From: Myxococcus sp. RHSTA-1-4
GTDB lineage: Bacteria > Myxococcota > Myxococcia > Myxococcales > Myxococcaceae
Direction of reading: 5' to 3'
DNA length: 50,629 nt
Assembly: GCF_020037125.1 (NCBI RefSeq)
Contig: NZ_JAIQDG010000054.1
Location: 1 to 50,629, forward strand
Shown here one piece after another: positions 8,949 to 16,933 of this stretch (position 1 is the first letter of the stretch; each line of letters starts with the position of its first letter). Made by a program: the position numbers and the translations under genes. Below the pieces are notes generated by a model. That model saw nothing but the letters and a program-made list of their open reading frames with translations, had not been told where the DNA came from and made no database searches.

Positions 8949-9470
8949 CTACGCGCCGCGCTTCAGCCGCTCCACGTAGTCAGCGGGCAGCCCCGCCGCC
9001 TGGGCGCCGCGCACCAGCGCTTCCACGAAGCGCGGGCTCACCGGGCCGTCTTGCGAGGCGCGCCGCGGGTTCGTGACGAACGCCGTGGCCTCCACCTCCT
9101 GCCCGTCCACCCGCACGCGCACGGGGCGCTCCACGCACATCCCCGTCACGAAGCCTTCCTTGTGCTGGACGATGGGCCAGTCCTGCCCGCGAATCTCGAA
9201 CAGCCGCCCGTACACCGTCCGGCCCGCCGCGTCCGTCAGCCCCGCCACCCGCCCACCCCACCAGCGCGACGGGAAGTCGTAGACGAGGTCCACGTCCACC
9301 GCCTCCGCCAGCCGCCCCTCGGGCAGTTCGAAGAAGCCGTAGCTGTGCTGCTGCTTCCACTCGTCGAACGCGGCCCGGTCCAGGATGGTGGAGTACGCGA
9401 AATACAGGCGCGTGGCCGAAGGGTCCGCCCCCTCGCGCGCCTTCATCACCTGGTCATAGTGCGAGTCCAT
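8949..9470 (-). CDS. Gamma-glutamylcyclotransferase (AIG2/GGCT) family protein
   Basis: 173 residues. The sequence LYFAYSTILDRAAFDEW matches the family's substrate-loop motif (normally YFAYGSNL), followed by a beta-barrel-like core with ELPEGRLAEAVD, DAAGRTVYGRLFEI and VEATAFV. Family members cut gamma-glutamyl amines or dipeptides to 5-oxoproline, or act on related small amides. The motif has Ser-Thr where Gly-Ser is usual. Third gene of an operon: the start lies 12 bp after the GbsR-type regulator stop, with a strong GAGGAGG site. The link with isoprenoid synthesis is not obvious. Confidence 0.8.
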   Translation of the reverse strand: MDSHYDQVMKAREGADPSATRLYFAYSTILDRAAFDEWKQQHSYGFFELPEGRLAEAVDVDLVYDFPSRWWGGRVAGLTDAAGRTVYGRLFEIRGQDWPIVQHKEGFVTGMCVERPVRVRVDGQEVEATAFVTNPRRASQDGPVSPRFVEALVRGAQAAGLPADYVERLKRGA

Positions 9471-9482
9471 GTCCGCCCTCCT

Positions 9483-10079
9483 CTACCGCTTTTCCCGGCG
9501 CGACGCTCCGCCCTCGTCACGGAACACCGACAGCACCCCGGACACGTCCAGCCGGGACGTCTTGATGAACAGCCGCAGCGCGCGCTCCACATGCTCCGCC
9601 AGCGTGGCCATCTTCTCCAGCCGGGCCAGCCGCTCGTGGGGAACCTCGCTCGAGGTCTCCGCCAGCCGCCGCGCCTCCGCCAGGTCCGCGCGGATGCGCG
9701 CCACGAAGCCCGCCTCGCGCTCCTCGATGACGTGCGTCACCATCCGCACCAGGTCCGTCTCCGCCGCGTAGCGCCATGCCGTGTCGTTCGGCAGGCGCAC
9801 CCGCTGGATGACGCCCCAGCGCTCCAAATCCCGGAGCAGCATGGATACGCCACCCTTGGACAGGTCCAGCTCGCGCTCAATCTCTCCCGCGGTCAGGGGC
9901 TCGCCGCGCAGGTACAGCAGGGCCCAGACACGGCCCTGGTTGCGCTTGAACCCCCAGAACTCGATGACGTTGCCGACCGCGTCCACTGCGATGGCCTCCC
10001 AGGCCGCCAGCCTTCCTTCTTCCGCTGGCGCCTCGGATGCCGGGCTCCCGGGTCCCCCCGTCCACAGGTAGCCCTTCAT
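9483..10079 (-). CDS. GbsR/MarR-family transcriptional regulator
   Basis: 198 residues with a winged helix-turn-helix at about residues 45-110: NQGRVWALLYLRGEPLTAGE, then LDLSKGGVSMLLRDLERWGVI as the recognition region, followed by a long helical C-terminal half for dimerisation. The SKGxxS recognition helix is typical of the GbsR subgroup, which act as repressors. It starts inside the end of the polyprenyl synthase gene (ATGA overlap, 10076-10079), so it is made with that enzyme. The GTTCA/TGAAC dyad upstream of the operon is its likely site. Confidence 0.85.
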   Translation of the reverse strand: MKGYLWTGGPGSPASEAPAEEGRLAAWEAIAVDAVGNVIEFWGFKRNQGRVWALLYLRGEPLTAGEIERELDLSKGGVSMLLRDLERWGVIQRVRLPNDTAWRYAAETDLVRMVTHVIEEREAGFVARIRADLAEARRLAETSSEVPHERLARLEKMATLAEHVERALRLFIKTSRLDVSGVLSVFRDEGGASRREKR

Positions 10080-11074
10080 GCAGCGCGCCCCTGGACCTGC
10101 TCGGCGATGCCGGCGGACAGCTTGCGCGCCCAGCCCACCAGCTCCTGTCCGGCCGGCTCCTTCGCGAAGTGGCCCAGCTTGTCCAGCGCGGCCTCGATCT
10201 CCACGTTCATCCGCGCCATGGAGGCCTCCACCGCGCCCGTGGCTTCAATCGCCGCGCCAATCTCCTTCGTGCGCTCCGGCGTAATCGTGGAGAACGCCCA
10301 CGCGTCCTTCAGCTTGCGGCGCAGCGACTCCTCCTTGGCCACCGCCAGGAGGATGGGCATGGACGGCGTGCGCGAGTGCACGTCCGCGTAGCGCGGCTTG
10401 CCCACGTCCGTGCCGAGGATGTCCCGGATGTCGTCGGCGATCTGGAAGGCCACGCCCAGGTGCCGGCCGAAGCCGTCGAAGCGCTCCACGGCCTCGGGGT
10501 TGTCCGCCAGCGTGGCCGCGGCGCTGCCGCACCAGCCGAAGAGCGAGCCCGTCTTTCCCTCGGCGATGAAGCGCAGCCGGTTGAGCGGCAGGTCCAGGTC
10601 GCCACGGGCCTCCACCTCGGCGATGGCGGCGCGGGTCATCTCGGAGACGACGGACAGCGCGCTGCGCGTCAGCCGCGCGTCCAGCATGGACAGCTGGTGC
10701 AGGCCGGTGGACAGGATGAGGTCACCGCTCATCACCGCCACGATGTTGCCCCAGCGCGCATTCACCGTGGGCCGGCCGCGGCGGAACATGCCCGCGTCCA
10801 CCACGTCGTCGTGCAGGAGGCTGGCGGAGTGGATGAGCTCGGACGCCACCGCCACGTCCACCAGCCGCTCCGGCTGCACGCCCACGGCGCCGCCGAACAG
10901 CCGCACCAGCATGGGACGGGCCCGCTTGCCTCCGCTGCCCAGGCACAGGTGGCGGGCGGCCTCCATCAGCGTGTCGCCCTTCACGTCCGGACCGGCATTG
11001 CCATCCACCAGGGTGCTGCCAAGCCGCTGCTCCACCGCCCCCAGAAAGTCCGTCAGCTCCCGAGCCAGTTCCAT
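10076..11074 (-). CDS. Trans-polyprenyl diphosphate synthase
   Basis: 332 residues; condenses isopentenyl diphosphate onto an allylic diphosphate to build C15-C40 chains. The first Asp-rich motif is LLHDDVVDAGMFRRG (DDxxD) and the second is QIADDIRD (DDxxD). The family's GGKRARP substrate-binding motif is at about residue 48. No Phe/Tyr pair just before the first motif (SASLLHDD) suggests a longer-chain product such as a quinone side chain rather than farnesyl. First gene of the operon with the regulator (4-bp overlap) and the GGCT gene. A GAGGAG ribosome site lies 9 bases before ATG 11074. Confidence 0.92.
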   Translation of the reverse strand: MELARELTDFLGAVEQRLGSTLVDGNAGPDVKGDTLMEAARHLCLGSGGKRARPMLVRLFGGAVGVQPERLVDVAVASELIHSASLLHDDVVDAGMFRRGRPTVNARWGNIVAVMSGDLILSTGLHQLSMLDARLTRSALSVVSEMTRAAIAEVEARGDLDLPLNRLRFIAEGKTGSLFGWCGSAAATLADNPEAVERFDGFGRHLGVAFQIADDIRDILGTDVGKPRYADVHSRTPSMPILLAVAKEESLRRKLKDAWAFSTITPERTKEIGAAIEATGAVEASMARMNVEIEAALDKLGHFAKEPAGQELVGWARKLSAGIAEQVQGRAA

Positions 11075-11093
11075 GTGCGCCGTCTCCTCGCCC

Positions 11094-11120
11094 GTTCATA
11101 TAGTTCAAGACCACGTGAAC
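11094..11120 (-). promoter_or_regulatory. Candidate GbsR operator/promoter of polyprenyl synthase operon
   Basis: On the plus strand GTTCA occurs at 11094 and 11103 and TGAAC at 11116. GTTCAAGACCACGTGAAC (11103-11120) is a dyad with 5-bp arms around 8 bases. On the minus strand the sequence TTGAACTATATGAAC overlaps a plausible -10 (TATATG), so a bound protein would block the promoter 20-46 bp before the start codon. Confidence 0.55.
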
Positions 11121-11288
11121 TGCACCTGATTCCAGCGCCCCCTCCAGCCGGGCGGGCGGGGTGCGACATGTCGGCAAGGCCCGCCTGGGGGGCGGGCGTG
11201 CGCGAAGGGTTCACCCGGGGGCGGATTGAGGGCCTCCGGGGCCTGTGCGACAGACGAGAGGCCCCGCCGCTCCCGAAGAAGGAATGCG

Positions 11289-12791
11289 TTGAGCCCCGCC
11301 GCCTTCCGCCGTTACGTCCTGCGCAGCTTCGCGTCACTCGCCTCCGCCGTCCCGCTGTTCCGCCCCGGTAACTCCCTGCCGGGCTTCTCCGCGCCGCTGC
11401 TGGGCGCGCCCCCCGCGGACGTGCCGGGGCCCGCCTCCACCCGGGCCACGGGCCGGCTCCGGGCGAGCCTGGGCGCCTCCGTCGTGGAGGGCATGTTCGC
11501 GGAGGTATTCACCGCGTGCGCGGGCGCCACGGTGCTCACGGCCTGGGCCATTGCCCTCGAGCTGGGGCCGTTCCTGGTGGGGGTGATGACGGCCCTGCCC
11601 TTCTTCGCCCAGTTCGTGCAGTTCCCCGCGGCGTGGCTGACGTCCACCTTCGGGCACCGCCGGGTGGCGCTCACCGCGGTGTGCCTGTCGCGCCTGGTGA
11701 TGTTCCCCCTGGCCGTGCTGCCATGGCTGGGGCTGTCCTTCCCCGCGCAGCAGCACGTGCTGCTGGTGGTGGCCGGAGCCTCCGCGGTGCTGGGCGTGGT
11801 GGGCAACAACGCCTGGGTGGCGTGGATGGGCGAGCTGGTGCCGCGCTCCGTACGAGGCCGCTTCTTCGGCCGGCGCACCGCGCTCACCACGCTGGCGGGC
11901 ACGCTCGCCTCGCTGAGCGCGGGCCTGCTGATGGACAGGCTGCGCCCGCCCGAGGGCGTGGGGCTGGGCCTGCCCCTGCTCGCGCTGGGCGCCTGCGTCA
12001 TGGGCGTGGTGACGACGCTGCTGATGGCCACGCAGCATGACCCGGCCCCGCCGGGCACCACCCCGCGTCTGGAGTTGAAGGGCGCGCTGGTGCCGCTGAA
12101 GGACCCGGTGGCCCGGCGCGTGCTGGGTTACCAGGTGGCGTGGAATGCCGCGGTGGGCGTGTCCGCGCCATTCTTCGCGCTGCACAGCCTGCAGAACCTC
12201 AAGATGACCTTCGTCATCATGGCGCTGCACGCCGCGGCGGTGGCGTGCGTGCGCATCCTCACCGCGCCGCTGTGGGGGAGGATGCTCGACAAGGCGGGGG
12301 CGCAGCCGGTGTTGCTGGCGTGCTCCCTGGGCATCAGCGCCATCCCCGTGCTCTGGCTGCTGCCCTCCGCGGGCACCTTGTGGCCGCTGCTGTTCGACGT
12401 GCTGCTGGCCGGCTCGCTCTGGAGCGGCCACGGTCTGGCCATCTTCGCGCTGCCGCTCACCGTGGCCCCGCGCAGGGGCCGCCCCTTCTACCTCGCCGCC
12501 TTCGCCACCGCGGGGGGGCTGGCGTACTCCGCCGCCGCCGCCGTGGGAGGCGCCATCGCCGCCGCGCTGCCGCAGCAGTTCATGCTGGGCGGCCACGTCT
12601 GGGTGAACCTGCACGTGCTCTTCGTGCTGTCCTCCGTGGCCCGGCTGGGCGCGGGCCTGCTGGCGGCGCGCATCCCCGAGCCGGGTGCCCACCCGGTGCG
12701 CTCCGTGGGCGAGCTGGCGTCCCGGCTGCTGCCCCGCCCGCGTCCCGCGCCCGCGCTGGCCGAGGCGCGCTCGGGCGACGGCGAGGGCTGA
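11289..12791 (+). CDS. MFS transporter
   Basis: A 500-residue integral membrane protein with about 12 predicted spans and a soluble N-terminal leader of about 60 residues before EGMFAEVFTACAGATVLTAW. The motif-A region between helices 2 and 3 is degenerate (TSTFGHRRVAL), and a second basic loop reads VPRSVRGRFFGRRTAL. Substrate unknown; the fold resembles atypical MFS proteins that include sugar and solute carriers. TTG 11289 is preceded by GAAGGA at 5-nt spacing, so I chose it over an earlier TTG with no ribosome site. Divergent from the isoprenoid operon and convergent with the chemoreceptor gene. Confidence 0.82.
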   Translation: MSPAAFRRYVLRSFASLASAVPLFRPGNSLPGFSAPLLGAPPADVPGPASTRATGRLRASLGASVVEGMFAEVFTACAGATVLTAWAIALELGPFLVGVMTALPFFAQFVQFPAAWLTSTFGHRRVALTAVCLSRLVMFPLAVLPWLGLSFPAQQHVLLVVAGASAVLGVVGNNAWVAWMGELVPRSVRGRFFGRRTALTTLAGTLASLSAGLLMDRLRPPEGVGLGLPLLALGACVMGVVTTLLMATQHDPAPPGTTPRLELKGALVPLKDPVARRVLGYQVAWNAAVGVSAPFFALHSLQNLKMTFVIMALHAAAVACVRILTAPLWGRMLDKAGAQPVLLACSLGISAIPVLWLLPSAGTLWPLLFDVLLAGSLWSGHGLAIFALPLTVAPRRGRPFYLAAFATAGGLAYSAAAAVGGAIAAALPQQFMLGGHVWVNLHVLFVLSSVARLGAGLLAARIPEPGAHPVRSVGELASRLLPRPRPAPALAEARSGDGEG

Positions 12792-12797
12792 GCCTCA

Positions 12798-14330
12798 TCA
12801 CACGCGGTAGGCCCGCACCACCTGGGACACGCGCTCGGAGAGCATCTTCAGGGACATCGCCGAGTCACTGGTGGTGGAGATGCGATTCACCGTGTCCTCC
12901 ATCAGCGAGTTCAGCTCGCTGACGGCGGTGAAGATCTGCTCGATGCCGGTGGCCTGCTGGCTCACCGTCTGGGCAATCTGCCGCGCGGAGTGGGTGGAGT
13001 CCTGGACGATGGCGGTGAGCTGCCGCAGCGTGTCCCCGGAGGTGCGCACCTGCTCCAGGCCCGCCTCCATGCGCTGGGTGCCCGCGGCCGTGATCTCCAC
13101 CGTGCCGGCGATGGCCTCGCTGATGTCCGAGAGGATCTTCCGCACCTGGTTGGTGGCGCGGATGGACTGGTCCGCCAGCGCGCGGATCTCCCGGGCCACC
13201 ACCGCGAAGCCCTTGCCGTGCTCACCCGAGCGCGCCGCTTCAATCGCCGCGTTGACGGCCAGCAGGTGGGACTGGTCCGCCAGGTCCTTCACCGTCTCGG
13301 TGATGCCGCTGATCTGCTGGGTGCGCTCGCCCAGCGCCATGATGCGCTCGGTGATCTGCTCCACCTGGGCGCGCAGGTCCACGAGCCCCTCGATGCTCTG
13401 CGCGACGGCCGCCTCGCCGGTGCGCCCCAGCGACTCGGCTCGCTCGGCCACCTGGATGACGGACTGGGCCGAGTCCGACGCCAGCAGCGCCGTCTGGCGG
13501 ATCTCCTGCGCCGTCACCTGCGTCTCCTGCAGCGCCGCCGCGCTGCGGGACACCATCTGGTTCTGCTGCTCGGCGGACTCGTTGAGGCCCATCACTGAGT
13601 CGCTCAGCAGCTCCGTGGACGACTGGAGCTGGTGTAGCAGCTCCTTCAGCTTGGCCACCAGCATCCCGACGGCGCGCGCGAGCTGCCCCAGCTCATCGTT
13701 GGAGTCAATCCTCACCGCCTCGCGCAGGTCGCCATGTTCGACGATGCGCTGCACGGCCCGGGTGAGCTGGAGCAGCGGCGCCACGAAGCGGCGGCTCAGC
13801 GCCCAGGCCACTCCCGTCAGCACCAGCAGCGCGCCCAGCATCACCAGCCGCAGGTTGGTGAGCACGGACTCCACGCGGCCCAGGGCCTCCGTGCGGTTGA
13901 AGCCCACGTGGACGTGGCCCTGCTCACCTTCGATGGGCGCCTTCATGTCCAGCAACTCCGTGTCGCCCGCCTGCAGGACGAGGCCGCCCGTCGACTCGGC
14001 CAGCCGCGCCCGGTGCTCTCGCGCCGTCCGGGCGTCCTGGCCCGCCACCGCCACCAGCCCGCCGCGCGCATCCAGCACCGCGACGTAGGCCAGCTTCCCG
14101 TCACGGGCCACGGCCTCCAGCGTCTCCTGGACCTCGGCGGGGTCGCCCTTCCGGAGCAGGCCCGCCAGCGCGGAGGCCAGCGCCGAGGGCACGCCCGCGC
14201 TCATCTCCCGGCCCTGCGCCTCGAAGGACTCGCGCATCCGGGGCACGGTGTAGCCGAACGAAAGCAGTGTGAAGCACAGCGCCACCAGCAGCGGCGCCAG
14301 GGTGATCTTCTGGGTCAGCGAAATTCGCAT
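12798..14330 (-). CDS. Methyl-accepting chemotaxis protein
   Basis: A 510-residue transmembrane sensor. TM1 is at residues 8-27, a periplasmic domain of about 130 residues has a Cache/dCACHE-like core (KLAYVAVLDARGGLVAVAG), and TM2 is at about 160-180. A HAMP linker follows (PLLQLTRAVQRIVEHGDL), then the coiled-coil signalling domain with its conserved hairpin tip around DLADQSHLLAVNAAIEAARSG. The tip is the CheA/CheW contact. There are no che genes in the window, so it is an orphan receptor feeding a kinase array elsewhere. No C-terminal CheR-binding pentapeptide is present. The ligand cannot be predicted. Confidence 0.93.
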   Translation of the reverse strand: MRISLTQKITLAPLLVALCFTLLSFGYTVPRMRESFEAQGREMSAGVPSALASALAGLLRKGDPAEVQETLEAVARDGKLAYVAVLDARGGLVAVAGQDARTAREHRARLAESTGGLVLQAGDTELLDMKAPIEGEQGHVHVGFNRTEALGRVESVLTNLRLVMLGALLVLTGVAWALSRRFVAPLLQLTRAVQRIVEHGDLREAVRIDSNDELGQLARAVGMLVAKLKELLHQLQSSTELLSDSVMGLNESAEQQNQMVSRSAAALQETQVTAQEIRQTALLASDSAQSVIQVAERAESLGRTGEAAVAQSIEGLVDLRAQVEQITERIMALGERTQQISGITETVKDLADQSHLLAVNAAIEAARSGEHGKGFAVVAREIRALADQSIRATNQVRKILSDISEAIAGTVEITAAGTQRMEAGLEQVRTSGDTLRQLTAIVQDSTHSARQIAQTVSQQATGIEQIFTAVSELNSLMEDTVNRISTTSDSAMSLKMLSERVSQVVRAYRV

Positions 14331-14650
14331 CCGAGCACAGGGGAGACGTCATCGGAGGTCCGCTCTCCACCCCGCGGGTCTGCCCATTCCGGGCCGTGAA
14401 CGGGGAAAAGAGGACCCCCTGGAGAATCCAGAGAGGTGGCGCATTGTGAACAGCGCCCTGGGGCCGTGCAACCACACACGCCCCTTCACAGGGGAACCCC
14501 CTATTCGCCGCGGGTCCCCGACGCATCCGGCCCGCACTCGCATGGTGATACTGCATTACTACTGCACCGGCCGCTCCACGCCCTGCACGCCCGGCGCGAG
14601 CTGCACGCCCTCCGGCCAGGTGGCCCGCGGCGTGAGCGGCCCCGCGGGCC
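14331..14650. other. Gene-free stretch
   Basis: About 320 bp upstream of the chemoreceptor. I see a small CCCC/GGGG hairpin near 14483-14496 and no convincing promoter. A Cys-containing open frame from 14542 is listed under rejected observations. Confidence 0.4.
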
Positions 14651-14968
14651 TCAGCCCGAGGTTTCTTCTCCCTGGCGCATGGGCGCCGCGGGGGGGCTTC
14701 GCTCCCGCGAGATGTGCATGAGCCGGATGAGGCGGCGCCGCGTGTCCACCGTGTAGTGGATGGTCAGCTCCCCCATGTGGAAGCTGGGCGCGTCCTCCGG
14801 ACCGGCTATGGGAGGCGGCGTGGCGTGTTCGGATGATTGCGCGGCCAGCGACTCCAGCCGCGCCTGGATGGCACGGTACGTTTCCCTGGGCAGGTGTGAA
14901 ATCTGCTTCCAGGCGTCGGTTACGACTTCGACCGTGAACGGACGGTGGATGTTCCTTGGAGACCTCAT
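14651..14968 (-). CDS. Small hypothetical protein, RelE/ParE-like in outline
   Basis: About 105 residues beginning MRSPRNIHRPFTVEVVTDAW. The order of elements (strand, two helices WKQISHLPRETYRAIQARLESLA, then strands GELTIHYTVDTRRRLIRLMHI) resembles the RelE/ParE toxin fold, where such proteins cut ribosome-bound mRNA or poison gyrase. No antitoxin gene is adjacent, so a free-standing toxin is unlikely and it may be a non-toxic relative. ATG 14968 fits the start of the conserved-looking part; an ATG nine codons upstream (14995) is an alternative. Confidence 0.6.
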   Translation of the reverse strand: MRSPRNIHRPFTVEVVTDAWKQISHLPRETYRAIQARLESLAAQSSEHATPPPIAGPEDAPSFHMGELTIHYTVDTRRRLIRLMHISRERSPPAAPMRQGEETSG

Positions 14969-15059
14969 ACGCGGCCGGAGCTCAAAGCAGGCCATGTGCC
15001 AGAGCGGCTCTGAGGAAAATCAGACGATTGGAGCCCCGCCTTTCTGAAGTCCTGTAGAA

Positions 15060-15094
15060 AGGAAAGCCACCCTTCCGGGGGGTGGCTGAAAAAA
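15060..15094 (-). terminator. Intrinsic terminator of the MBL-fold gene
   Basis: AGCCACCC (15065-15072) and GGGTGGCT (15080-15087) form an 8-bp perfect stem just after the minus-strand stop at 15103. Reading on the minus strand it is followed by TTCCTTTCT and preceded by a T6 tract. Confidence 0.75.
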
Positions 15095-15102
15095 GCTCCG
15101 TC

Positions 15103-16275
15103 TCAGGGGGCGCGGACCTCCCGCCACCACGGCGCGGACGGAGCCTCCGCCTCGGGCTCCACGGGACGTCCCAGCACCGGGGTGAGCAGCGCGACGCCCT
15201 GCTGGCGGGCCTCGGAGGCGAGCACCTCGGCGGGCTCGTCCCACGCGTGCGTGGCCAGCGAGAAGGTGCCCCAGTGGATGGGCAGCAGCCTGCGCCCCCG
15301 GACGAGCCCGTGGGCCTGGAGCGCCTGGTGGGGCCCCAGGTGGATGTCTCCCCAGGCCGGATGGAACGCGCCCACCTCGAACATGGCCAGGTCGAACGGG
15401 CCGAAGCGGCGGCCTACCTCGGCGAACTCCTGCGTCAGCCCGGTGTCGCCGCTGAAGAAGACGCGGTGCTCGGGCCCGAGCAGCGTCCAGGACGTCCACA
15501 GGGTCCGGTTGCGATCCGACAGGCCCCGGCCGGAGAAGTGCTGCGCCGGCGTGGCCACCATGCGCAGGCGCCCATCTCCCAGCGTGACTTCCTGCCACCA
15601 GTCCAGCTCCACCACGCGCTCGGGCGGTACGCCCCACGACTCCAGGTGGGCGCCCAGGCCGAGCGGCGCGTAGAACTTCCACCCGCGAGGCACCAGCGCG
15701 CGGATGGTCTCCATGTCCAGGTGGTCGTAGTGGTCGTGCGACAGGAGCACCGCGTCCACCTCCGGCAGCGCGTCCAGCGGCAGCGGTGGCGGGTGGAAGC
15801 GCTTGGGCCCCACCAGCGTGGACGGCGAGGCGCGCTCGCTCCAGATGGGGTCGGTGAGGATGCGGAATCCATCAATCTCCACCAACAGCGTCGAGTGGCC
15901 CAGCCACGTCACCCGCAGCCCGTGCTCCGGCGGCTTCGCCAGGGCCGCGGCCACCTCGCGCTCCATGGGCAGCGGGCCGGGAGGCGTGCGCTGCTGCTGG
16001 CCGAAGAGCAGGTCCTTCATCGTGTCCCAGTCGGGACGGTTCCGGGCGTTGGGGTTGACGGTGGTGTTGACGAAGACGCCGTCCCGGTGGTGCTCGGAGG
16101 ACTGCATCCGCCGCAGCCGCTCTCCCGTTGGAGCGGCGCCGAAGGCCTCGAGCCGGCCCGTGGAGGTCCACGCCAGCGAAGAGACTCCCACGGCCAGCAA
16201 CGCGGCCGTGCCCAGCACGAACCTCCACCGTCCACGTCCTCTCGGGCGCCCTCGGGCCATGACGTCATTGCTCAT
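15103..16275 (-). CDS. Membrane-anchored MBL-fold hydrolase (UlaG/NAPE-PLD-like)
   Basis: 390 residues. An N-terminal Arg-rich stretch is followed by one hydrophobic span (WRFVLGTAALLAVGVSSLAW), so the enzyme is anchored with its body in the periplasm or is exported. The metallo-beta-lactamase fold has WLGHSTLLVEIDG, the metal motif SHDHYDHLD, and later metal ligands in GDTG and PIHWGTF. This set is typical of the N-acyl-phosphatidylethanolamine phospholipase D/UlaG branch, which hydrolyse phosphodiesters or lactones. The exact substrate is unknown. ATG 16275 and ATG 16260 are both possible starts. A clear terminator follows. Confidence 0.85.
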   Translation of the reverse strand: MSNDVMARGRPRGRGRWRFVLGTAALLAVGVSSLAWTSTGRLEAFGAAPTGERLRRMQSSEHHRDGVFVNTTVNPNARNRPDWDTMKDLLFGQQQRTPPGPLPMEREVAAALAKPPEHGLRVTWLGHSTLLVEIDGFRILTDPIWSERASPSTLVGPKRFHPPPLPLDALPEVDAVLLSHDHYDHLDMETIRALVPRGWKFYAPLGLGAHLESWGVPPERVVELDWWQEVTLGDGRLRMVATPAQHFSGRGLSDRNRTLWTSWTLLGPEHRVFFSGDTGLTQEFAEVGRRFGPFDLAMFEVGAFHPAWGDIHLGPHQALQAHGLVRGRRLLPIHWGTFSLATHAWDEPAEVLASEARQQGVALLTPVLGRPVEPEAEAPSAPWWREVRAP

Positions 16276-16335
16276 GACCCGGGCATTTAGCGCCTGGCCC
16301 CCGCCGGCGCCCATGAAGAAGTGTGTTGCCGGGCC

Positions 16336-16665
16336 TCAGTGCCCTTCGGCGCCGCTGGTGGCCTTCAGCCCGACGATGGCGACGAGCAGCAGCGACAGGA
16401 AGAAGATGCGCAGGGGCGTGGCGGGCTCGTGGAAGAGCACCATGCCCAGCACGGCCGCGCCCAGCGCGCCGATGCCCACCCACACCGCGTAGGCCGTGCC
16501 GATGGGCAGCGTCTTCGCGGCGATGCCCAACAGCACCATGCTGGCGATGATGGCGGCGGCCGTCAGGAGGCTCGGGATGGGCCGGGTGAAGCCCTCCGTG
16601 TACTTGAGGCCAATGGCCCAGCAGACCTCGAGCAGCCCGGCGATGATGAGGTAGACCCACGACAT
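16336..16665 (-). CDS. sugE: SMR-family guanidinium exporter (SugE/Gdx)
   Basis: A 109-residue four-helix protein, the standard length for small multidrug resistance dimers. The membrane-embedded proton/substrate glutamate is in LLEVCWAIGLKYTEGF (residue 13), with the Trp and Lys that mark the SugE/Gdx branch rather than EmrE. It exports guanidinium in exchange for protons. The guanidine-III riboswitch directly upstream makes this assignment much stronger than homology alone. The start at ATG 16665 lies about 20 bases after the aptamer, with GGGAG in between. Confidence 0.93.
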   Translation of the reverse strand: MSWVYLIIAGLLEVCWAIGLKYTEGFTRPIPSLLTAAAIIASMVLLGIAAKTLPIGTAYAVWVGIGALGAAVLGMVLFHEPATPLRIFFLSLLLVAIVGLKATSGAEGH

Positions 16666-16684
16666 GACGCACGACTCCCGTGTA

Positions 16685-16726
16685 CGCGTCGTCTTGTCCT
16701 GACCGGGTACGGCGCACCTCGTCCGG
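16685..16726 (-). promoter_or_regulatory. Guanidine-III riboswitch (ykkC-III / mini-ykkC class III)
   Basis: Reading on the minus strand, the segment from CCGGACGAGGTGCGCCG through TACCCGGTCAGGACAAGACG is, to my memory, almost identical to the 41-nt Thermobifida fusca aptamer used for the crystal structure of this class. P1 is the CCGG/CCGG pair, and the pseudoknot pairs GCGCCGT with ACGACGC with one A-C mismatch where the T. fusca sequence has a G-C pair. The aptamer ends about 20 nt before the sugE start, so ligand binding can expose the GGGAG ribosome site. Confidence 0.93.
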
Positions 16727-16933
16727 GCCCGGTGCACCCCTCATGAGCGGCCGGACGGGCGGGGCTATAACCTTCCGCCCGCCCCTCTTCAACCCGCCCC
16801 AGCCAGCACGGAACACACGCACCGGCAGCGCCCCCACGAACGCTCCCCCTGTCGCTTGCGCCTCCCCTCGGGGCACATTCCCGTGCGTCCCGCGCGCTCC
16901 TACCCTCCCAGTCAGTGCGGCAGGAGGACGGCC

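Noticed and set aside
14542..14721. Short Cys-containing plus-strand frame beginning MVILHYYCTGRS
   Set aside because: It overlaps the 3' end of the minus-strand small gene, has only chance-like Pro/Gly/Cys composition and no good ribosome site.
14651..14968. Toxin-antitoxin locus
   Set aside because: The fold outline is RelE-like but no antitoxin gene is next to it.
16685..16726. Guanidine-II (mini-ykkC) assignment
   Set aside because: There are not two matching ACGR-loop hairpins; the sequence fits class III instead.
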